Assembly (NCBI RefSeq): GCF_042477335.2
Contig: NC_091254.1
Coordinates: 98,605,001 to 98,669,000, forward strand
Length of the DNA: 64,000 nucleotides
Source: Ovis canadensis
Taxonomy: Eukaryota > Chordata > Mammalia > Artiodactyla > Bovidae
Direction: 5' to 3'
The position numbers were made by a program, and so were the translations under genes. Positions within the stretch are counted from its first letter, which is position 1; the number at the start of each line of letters is the position of its first letter. Of the stretch, positions 56,851 through 64,000 are shown piece by piece. The notes under the pieces are model-generated. The model did no database searches. It had not been told where the DNA came from and saw only the letters and a program-made list of their open reading frames with translations.

Positions 56851-57121
56851 CACACGCATGGTAGGCGCTCATTAAATTTTTTTGTAGTTGAATGAAACAA
56901 TTTTTTTTTTTTTTGGTCTCATGTGTCTGTGAAGTCCATGCAAACATGAGGGATCGCTCCTGAGAGGACATCGTGATTTAAAAAACAAAGCCAGAACAAA
57001 ACGGTCCCGCTTGATTATCACTGAAAGGAGTAAATTCTTTCTCACCTTTATCCTTAAATCCAGATGAACACTTCTCAGTTAAAGGCAATAAATGCCTGGA
57101 TTAAAAGTACCTACCTCTTTC
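56851..57121. other. intergenic
   Basis: Contains a T14-type run at 56901-56914. No gene recognised. Confidence 0.45.
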
Positions 57122-57717
57122 TTTATTTTGGGGGGCTCCAAAATCACTGCAGATGGTGATTGCAGCCATGAAATTAAAAGACGCTTACTCCTTGGAAGAA
57201 AAGTTATGACCAACCTAGATAGCATATTCAAAAGCAGAGACATTACTTTGCTGACTAAGGTCCGTCTAGTCAAGGCTATGGTTTTTCCAGTGGTCATGTA
57301 TGGATGTGAGAGTTGGACTGTGAAGAAGGCTGAGGGCCGAAGAATGGATGCTTTTGAACTGTGGTGTTGGAGAAGACTCTTGAGAGTCCCTTGGACTGCA
57401 AGGAGATCCAACCAGTCCATTCTGAAGGAGATCAGTCCTAGGATTTCTTTGGAAGGAATGATGCTAAAGCTGAAACTCCAGTACTTTGGCCACCTCATGC
57501 GAAGAGCTGACTCGTTGGAAAAGACTCTGATGCTGGGAGGGATTGGGGGCAGGAGAAGGGGACGACAGAGGATGAGATGGCTGGATGGCATCACTGACTC
57601 AATGGACGTGAATCTGAGTGAACTCCAGGAGTTGGTGATGGACAGGGAGGCCTGGCGTGCTGTGATTCATGGGGTCGCAAAGAGTCTGACACAACTGAGG
57701 GACTGAACTGAACTGAA
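57122..57717 (+). mobile_element. BovB LINE 3' fragment
   Basis: Forward, about 596 bp. The frame from 57092 stays open for 204 codons across the RT C-terminal tail, so it is one of the youngest copies here. Ends ACTGAACTGAACTGAAC. Confidence 0.94.
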
Positions 57718-58235
57718 CCTCTTTCTTGCTCACGTACTTTAAAGTTACTTGTATCTTTTTTCTTATTCAGCGTACACTACTCCACATAATATCTTTGTTT
57801 CCACATAGCGTCAGAGTACTAAAGTCTTGTGCAGGCTAGTGGCCCATTTAACTCAGCGTCCGCTTTAAACTAGGCCCAAACTGGAAAAATGTGAATCTCT
57901 AAGTGAAATAACAACCGTTTCCCCAAATTTTCGAAGTGAATGTTCTCTTGATGTGCGGGTGGATTAAGGGGGCTGAGCGTAAAGAGGAAACTCATTTCAA
58001 AGTGTTAAGTACTGTTCGGCGTTGATCAGCGCAGCAACGATCCAACGTGAAAACTCGTTTCAAAAGACAAAAACAGCTCAACGCTGTCTCGCGCTGTTTA
58101 TGAGCCCATCACCTGGCCAGGGCGAGCCGTGCTGCGGACAATCGCCCATTTTAAAAACACCGGGCTGGGGCTGCAATTCTACTGGTTACAAAGAGGGACT
58201 GAAAACTTCCGAGCGGTCTCGGCTGTCACAACGCT
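57718..58235. other. intergenic between BovB and ING1 CpG island
   Basis: AT-rich, becoming GC-rich after about 58,200. No gene recognised. Confidence 0.5.
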
Positions 58236-59956
58236 GCTTCTGCGGACACTCGGGGTTCCACCAGAGCCTCGCTCCCGGGTCGAGGGGCGGGACCGCGCGA
58301 AGCAGCGGGGCACACAGGAGGGAGGCCGACCCCCCACCGGCCGAAGAGGGCGCGCAGAGCTCGTAGGGGACGCCCGTAGGCTGGGGCCGAACTACCGGGC
58401 AGGGTTAAAGACGGCGACAGGACCTCTGCACCCAGGGAGAGGACCCACGGGGCGGAGAGAGAGCCTCCGAGCTCGCCTGCCTGCAGCGGCAGCTCGGACG
58501 CAGGCCCCGGGCTCGCGGACAAAGCCTTGGTGTGGTTACGCCCACGGGGCGGGGCCTCGACCGGAAGGGGCGGGCCAGCGCGGGCTCGTCGTCTAGGCAA
58601 CGGGGCTCACAGAAAGCCCAACTTGAGTTTAGCACCAGGAGGAGAGAGACGTGGAGGGAGGGGAGGGCCCGAGACCGAGAGAGAAACCCCCCGGGACCCC
58701 TGACTGGAAGCCGGCCCAGCCCCGCTATGGGTGGTATTTCGAAGTGGGGGCGCGGACTTCAAGAGCGGCATCCAGGCGACGGGCAAGAAGGGCCACCCAG
58801 CCTCTCCGGGGGCCCGGCGTGGGTTCCCCTCTCGAGCCTCTTTGTCTCCAAGCCGCTTGGCTCCAGCCTCCAGCCGGCGACACAATAAGGGCGGGCGGTG
58901 TCGGACCGCGCAAGCGCGCGAGCCGCCGGGGCCGCTGGGAATGGTGGTCCGACCGCCAGATGGTAGGTCTCCCGCGCGGGCCGGCGGCCGCCGTGGCCGC
59001 CCTAGTGCGCACGCGCGCCCACTTCCGCCCGGCCGGGCCCCGCCCGCCTCGGGAGGACGCGGGTTTCCAGTAGTGAGACCCCGGCGGAGGGGGCGGTACC
59101 CGAGCTTACCCATCCCTCCTCGTCCTGATTGGACCATCCAACTGTGCGCGGCAAGTCGATTGGCTCCCGAGGTTGCCAGTCTGTTCCGAGCCGTACTTAT
59201 ATATTTCTCCGCTGCAGAGCGGGCTGGGGGAGTGCGGGGGGCTAGAGGCTGGAGAGAGGTTGTCCGCGGGGCTGGTGGCGGGGCTGCTGCTGCGGGCTCA
59301 TCTCCGGCATTCTGGGGCGGGGCCTACTGCCGCCCTGCGGCACCCCCCACGCCCCAGTGGGAGTGCGGTGCCGCCCGACGCCGCTCTGCCTGCAAGTGCG
59401 AAACTCCTAGTAAAGTTTGCTCCCCGCCCGCCGCCCTCTGCCCGCGAGACCCCCGCCCGGGCCGGAGTGACAGACAGAGCCCCACCCCCGGGCGGCGGGG
59501 CTGACTAGGGGCGTGCGTGCGGCGGGGGCGGGGCCCCCGGGGGAGGGGGCGGTGGCGCCGGGGCGCATGCGCGGTGCCGGGGGGCCGAATGTTTCCCAAG
59601 TGTTTGAAACTGGTATTTGGGTTTTCCACGTTGGACAAGTGCGGCGCGGCGGGCGGCGCGCGCCCCTTCCCGCACTCGCTCGGCCCCGGCCCCGGCCCCG
59701 GCGCCGGGGTGCGCGCCCGCACGCCCGCCCGTGCCCGCCCCGCGCCCGAGGCCGCCGAGCGCCGGCCCGGCCCGCCAGGAGCCGGTCCCCGGGCCCAGGC
59801 GGCGCGGCTCGCAGATGTAGCGGCGCGGGGCCGGCTGGAGTCGGGGGGGGCGCGCCGGCGGGCGGGAGCCTTGCATTTTGCAGCGCCGGGCTCCGAGGGG
59901 GCGGGGGCCGGAGGAAGCGGAAAGCCGCGCGGAGTCGCCGGGGACCGTGGTGAACC
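58236..59956 (+). promoter_or_regulatory. ING1 CpG island and upstream promoter
   Basis: Dense CpG over 1.7 kb. An X-box-like GTCGTCTAGGCAAC lies at 58588-58601. Closer to the gene are inverted CCAAT boxes (ATTGG at 59128-59132 and 59159-59163) and a TATA box (TTATATATTT, 59198-59207), giving a likely start near 59230 and a GC-rich leader of about 730 nt before the ATG at 59957. Leader introns cannot be excluded. Confidence 0.6.
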
Positions 59957-62900
59957 ATGTTGAGCCCTGCCAACGGGGAGCAGATCCACCTGGTGAACTA
60001 CGTGGAGGACTACCTGGACTCCATCGAGTCTCTGCCTTTTGATCTGCAGAGAAACGTCTCTCTGATGCGGGAGATCGACGCGAAATACCAAGGTACGGCG
60101 GGATGGATGGGCGGGGGCGGCTGCTCCATCCCCGCTGGTGGCGGCGCGCCGCGGGGCCGCGGGCCGTCGTGCTTCCCCTCTTGGAGAGCCGCGAGCCCGC
60201 GGCGGGGCCCTTGCCGGGCAGAAACAAAAGGTCTGGGGCGTCTTTGATTTGCCAAGGTCCTTGTGTGCGAAGCCCGGGCACGGAGGAGGAAGGAGGAACG
60301 AGAGAGGTCTCGATGCCAGGCTGCGCGAGCAAAGCGCTCTTTGTAGTGAAGTGACGAGGCGGGGTGCTGCGGGGGAGGGGGCGCAGGGGGCGCAGGCCAC
60401 GGCGCCTGGGGAGGGCTGTGCCGCGGTCGCTAGGCTGAGGGGCGCGGGGACGGGGCTGCGCGCAGGGCTGCCGGGAGGGCGCAGAGGGCGAGGGGTCCCC
60501 GGAACCACCTCCACCCAGTCCCGAATCTGAGTGTTACGTAAAGTCCGGGGTCCGTACTCCGCATGGTGCGGCTCCAGTCGCCCCCACCCAGCCCCCGGCC
60601 CTCGCGCGGCGCCGGACACCGAGTAGCTTGCGGAGGGCCAGGGCTTTATTCCGTGTGTGCCGTGGGAAGGGAGGGGAGGGATGATGGGGCGAGGAAGTCG
60701 CCCATCCGTGCTGCGCTCGGGGGGCGCAGGCAGGTACCTTCGGTTTGGAGAGGGACCTGGCAGGGGAGGGGATCTGTGCGTCGTCCTCTGCAGCCCCTGC
60801 CGCCCAGACTGCCCGAGAGACGTAGGGGTCGGGTCCGCGGGGAATTGTCGGCCGTTGGGGAAACTTTGCTGCCCGGTCAGGCACGGCGCTGGGGGCTGTG
60901 TCTGTGCCGTGGACAGTCCCTCGGAGTTTACTAATGTTTACAGGGCTGCGCAGCAGGGAAACGGAAGAGCGGGGGGAGGTGGCTAGCCAGGAAGGGCCTC
61001 ACACGAACCCAGAGCCCGAACGGCAAGGCGCCCCTGCGCGCTCTGCCCAAGGCTTGGCTTCGCGGCGACTTATATAGGCGCCCGATTAGCATATTGCGAT
61101 CGTTCCGCCTCGGCCTCCTGTGATTGGCCTCGGTATCGCCCATGGAATGTCCTTATCAGTCCGTCGCTGAGCCATTGGTTCCTGGGCCGGATGGGGGCGG
61201 GCCTTACACTGTGAGTGGCACTGCTCTGTTTCCGCCGCCTTCTTTTTCCCTTGCGTAGAGGGGCGGGCAGGAGGGAGGAGGTCGAGTCGATTCGAATGTC
61301 TTCGGGTCGGCCGGCCTCCGGCCTCACATTGGCCGTTGGTACGGCTGGGGCGGGCTGTGTCCTCCCCTCCTGCGTCGTGATTGGTGCCCCATCTGGCCCA
61401 CGCCCTCCGGTCCGGCGATCCCTATAGGCAGTGGCTCCAGGGGCGGGGCGCGCCGCCCGCTGGCCGCCTCTCCACTGGTGGGGTCCGGCTCGGCCCCGCC
61501 CGCACCCCGCCCCGCCAAGGACGGGAGCGGGTCACTTCCGCCGCGGAGCAATAGGGGCACCCGGGGGACGGGGAGAGACCGGCGGTCCGTGCCGCCGGGC
61601 CTGGCGAGGATGCAGTCGGGCCTCCTGCCGGGCCCTAGGGGCCCGCGGAGCGGCGGCGCCGTGAGTGACCCGGGCCTGGTGGGTGGGTGCCCCGGACGCG
61701 GACCGCGGGTGGCGTGCGCTGCGCTCGGAGACGGAGGTTGAAGACTCGCTGTTTACCGCCTCGGAGGCGCGGTGACAGCCGCTTTGCACGTGTCCGGCTC
61801 CACAGGAGAAGACCAGCCCCACCGACACCCCGGCGGGGCCCCGAGGGAGCCTCGTCACCTGGCATATAGTGGTCATAACTCATTCGGTTGGGATTTACTG
61901 TAAACGCCGAGATTTGCAGCGCAGTCTAGTCTAGAAATTAAGGCTTCATTCTTAACTTCTCTGTTGCAAGTCAAGCTTTGATTAACAGTATTTGCTTATT
62001 TTCAATGGGACATTAATTCATAAGGATGGGTTGTAATTCGTTTGCCAATGATATTTGAGGTTATTTTCAATTTGAAATATTTTCCAGTTATTTTTAAAAC
62101 GTTATTTTTTTTTTAATGCTGATGCACCCCCAAGGAAGAGGGCTTCCTAATAGAACTTTGGTACCACCCCTAGGTAAAATTAAAATACATTTCTAATCAT
62201 CGGACAGATCAGATCAAACTGTGCTGCAGTCTCCATTAACTTTAAGACTCCTTTCATAGTCCCATTACTTTCACAGGGTGCTGGTGTGGAGCCTTTTTAG
62301 AAAAAGGGTTAGCAGCAGTTGGCGCTAATGGAGCTAAAGAGACCAGGATGCCTCCCTAGTTAGCACCCGAGTTCTTGTTTACAGGTATTTGTACTTCAGT
62401 GGCTTTGTTGATAAGAGTGCTTTGCTTGGGGGCACTGAAGAAATGTATGCTGTTGTGCAGGTAACAGAATTATTTCTTGGTGATTTTCTGATGGGATGTT
62501 TGCTTCTTTCCCACAGTAAGGCTTAACAGGGCTGTGAGCTTGGTTGTGATGTGAAAGAAGCTGTTCGCTATTAACTTTCAAATAAAAGGTATGATGGAAT
62601 TGGTGTCTTTCCAATGAAATGCTAACATTGTCTTCAGAAACTTGGGTTCCTGATTAAACCAAGTGATACAGTTTTGTAATGTGTAATTCACTTAAAAATA
62701 AATGGCAGAAACTCATATTTTAACACCTATGAGATAGAACTTGGATAAGCTGAACAGAGCTGCTTGTTTTCAGGATTACTTACTCCAAGAGCCCCTGAGA
62801 CTCTGGCATTGCTCCTTTCTAGTAGAAGGCAGTCTGAAGAATGCAGCCTGGAGAATAATACGTGCCTGAGTGATGTTGGCCTAAGTTCGTTTGTTTACCC

Positions 62901-64000
62901 TGGTGTTAGGTGTGTGCCTTGTAACTAATTGGAGATAGCATCTGGAAGTGGTCATGTCACATTTTATACACCCTCTACCCACATCCTCCTCAACTTCCTA
63001 GCTGCAGAGTTGAATTGCCTTATCTTAAGAGACTGCAAAGGGTTTTCAGGAGTAAAATCTGATACTGTTTAATGATTACTGTTTAGGGAAAATAAGTCTG
63101 GGAATTTCTGTGTATTTAAGTAGAGTTTTGGCAAGAATATTTACTTTCCTTGTTTCAGTCAGATTTATCTAACAGGTTTTATTTCTTGAGAAATTGCCTA
63201 GTTCCATTTGCCAAATTACATTTTAAAATCAGGTATACTGTTTTCTAACCTGCCCAAATAGGTTAACATTTAGTAGGAGGGAGTTTTGTTTGTTTTAAAA
63301 TCTGTTGTCTTTTATAGATACAAATGTTATTGTTCTAAGCAGTAAGGGGAAAAGTGAAAGCTGTTACCTTTGTGTCCAAGCAGGGCTGCCCTTGTCTGGC
63401 TCCTCCTTACAGACCATTCTTGTTTTCAGTAACAGGGTGATACAGAGATACTCCAGTGCGTGCTGTGATGCAGTGATGTGGCGAGTAAACTGAGGCCGTG
63501 GGCCACTGAGTAGTATTTATATAATCTAATTTCATAGTAGCTTCTAGATGTCGGTGCGCTAAAATAAAGAGAATAACAGCCTTTTAAATGTTCCCAAAAT
63601 GCTTGGATTAAAAACAATGGAAATATAGGACATAATCTTCAATTTTATAGAAAATAAAAGCTTGGGCCTCAATACCTCGCCTAAACTTGAACTCTCCCCA
63701 AGGCTGCTTGTCCAGGGAGTTTTTGTTACCCATGCTGTGAGCGCACGCAGAGTCCCCTGGGAAGCTTTGGGGTACACTTTGATAAATGGGAACCGTGTTA
63801 ACGTTTGTATTTAGTTCCAGAGATTTTTTTTTCCTTTTGTAACGGGGTAAAAGCCTGTTAGAAAGGCCTAGGTGTTACAGATTTTTCGTCCTAGGAAGCC
63901 TTGCATTGATCATTTTGGTCCCTGACAACCGCGGTCTTATGGGTTGGAGGCTGTGTTCGGCGGGGGTCTCACGCTTGTTTTCCCCTTGGCAGAGATCCTG
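59957..64000 (+). CDS. ING1: inhibitor of growth 1 (p33-type isoform), partial
   Basis: ING1 is a PHD-finger subunit of Sin3-HDAC complexes that reads H3K4 methylation and acts in growth arrest. Only the N-terminus is here. The first coding exon, 59957-60092, encodes 45 residues plus one base (begins MLSPANGEQIHLVNYVEDYL) and ends at a GTACGG donor. The common last exon starts at 63993 after TCCCCTTGGCAG and contributes AGATCCTG (E-I-L), in phase with exon 1, before the window stops. The stretch is nearly identical to human p33ING1b as remembered (Ile for Leu at residue 10). The nuclear signals and PHD finger lie beyond 64,000. Confidence 0.95.
61020..61141 (+). promoter_or_regulatory. internal ING1 promoter (alternative first exon)
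   Basis: TATATA at 61071-61076, an AT-rich GATTAGCATATTGCG element, and inverted CCAAT boxes (TGATTGGCC near 61121). Further ATTGG words occur downstream at 61174, 61329 and 61380. The surroundings are CpG-rich. Confidence 0.5.
61142..61660 (+). other. ING1: ING1 alternative first exon, counterpart of human p47ING1a exon
   Basis: Translation from 61142 resembles the N-terminus of human p47ING1a as I remember it: ECPYQS near the start, GGRVDSNVFGSAGL, then PAIPIGSGSRG. The frame is cut by TAG at 61256-61258 after 38 codons. After the AIPIG part the resemblance moves to another frame (RWPPLHW). The segment ends at a good GTGAGT donor at 61661. It may therefore be a first exon that is non-coding in cattle, with translation starting at an internal ATG of the last exon as proposed for short ING1 forms. 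The comparison rests on memory. Confidence 0.55.
61661..63992 (+). other. ING1 intron, no further gene seen
   Basis: CpG-rich until about 61,850, then AT-rich unique sequence without recognised ruminant repeats, in contrast to the rest of the window. Ends in a pyrimidine-rich acceptor (TTTTCCCCTTGGCAG). Confidence 0.6.

Noticed and set aside
59324-60619. Minus-strand open frame of 431 codons across ING1 exon 1
   Set aside because: Its length comes from high GC content lacking stop codons. Composition is Pro/Arg/Ala-rich, it is antisense to a conserved exon and has no recognisable domain.
61215-61427. Short frame starting MALLCFRR as a separate gene
   Set aside because: It lies within the ING1 alternative exon in a frame different from that resembling p47ING1a; best seen as chance.

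Overview
The window is nuclear DNA of a bovid, most likely cattle (Bos). The repeats show this: many 5'-truncated BovB (RTE-type) LINEs, Bov-tA and CHR tRNA-derived SINEs, and bovine-type L1. The unique sequence holds three vertebrate genes in the order NAXD(+) - CARS2(-) - ING1(+), as I know it from human 13q34. I reconstructed the exons by hand from reading frame, splice sites and remembered family sequences. No prokaryotic, phage or CRISPR content was seen.

Layout. 1-20,220: gene-free, repeat-rich DNA with nested insertions. These include a minisatellite split by an LTR that is itself split by BovB, a MaLR LTR split by BovB, an L1 3' end carrying an LTR and SINEs, and a solo LTR at 14,221-14,578. 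A 2.5-kb BovB with readable endonuclease and reverse-transcriptase parts ends about 300 bp before the first NAXD start codon. 20,230-33,170: NAXD, 10 coding exons, 345 aa, with a second first-exon splice form. 34,230-52,711: CARS2 on the minus strand, 15 coding exons, 555 aa, convergent with NAXD. 52,720-58,230: intergenic repeats, including a BovB with a 5' inversion. 58,240-64,000: the ING1 CpG island, its promoter, the 5' coding exon of the p33-type isoform, a large first intron holding an alternative first exon, and the first 8 bases of the common last exon.

Function. NAXD repairs hydrated NAD(P)H. CARS2 charges mitochondrial tRNA-Cys and is reported to make cysteine persulfide. ING1 is a chromatin reader. 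They are neighbours, and nothing here suggests a shared pathway. All three have GC-rich promoters. ETS-type CCGGAAG sites mark the NAXD and CARS2 starts, and TATA plus inverted CCAAT boxes mark ING1.

I found no undescribed system. The points most worth a second look are a Lys-to-Arg change in the CARS2 KIIK motif, a stop codon in the cattle counterpart of the human p47ING1a exon, a triplicated ETS-site repeat at the NAXD promoter, and a duplicated splice donor in CARS2.
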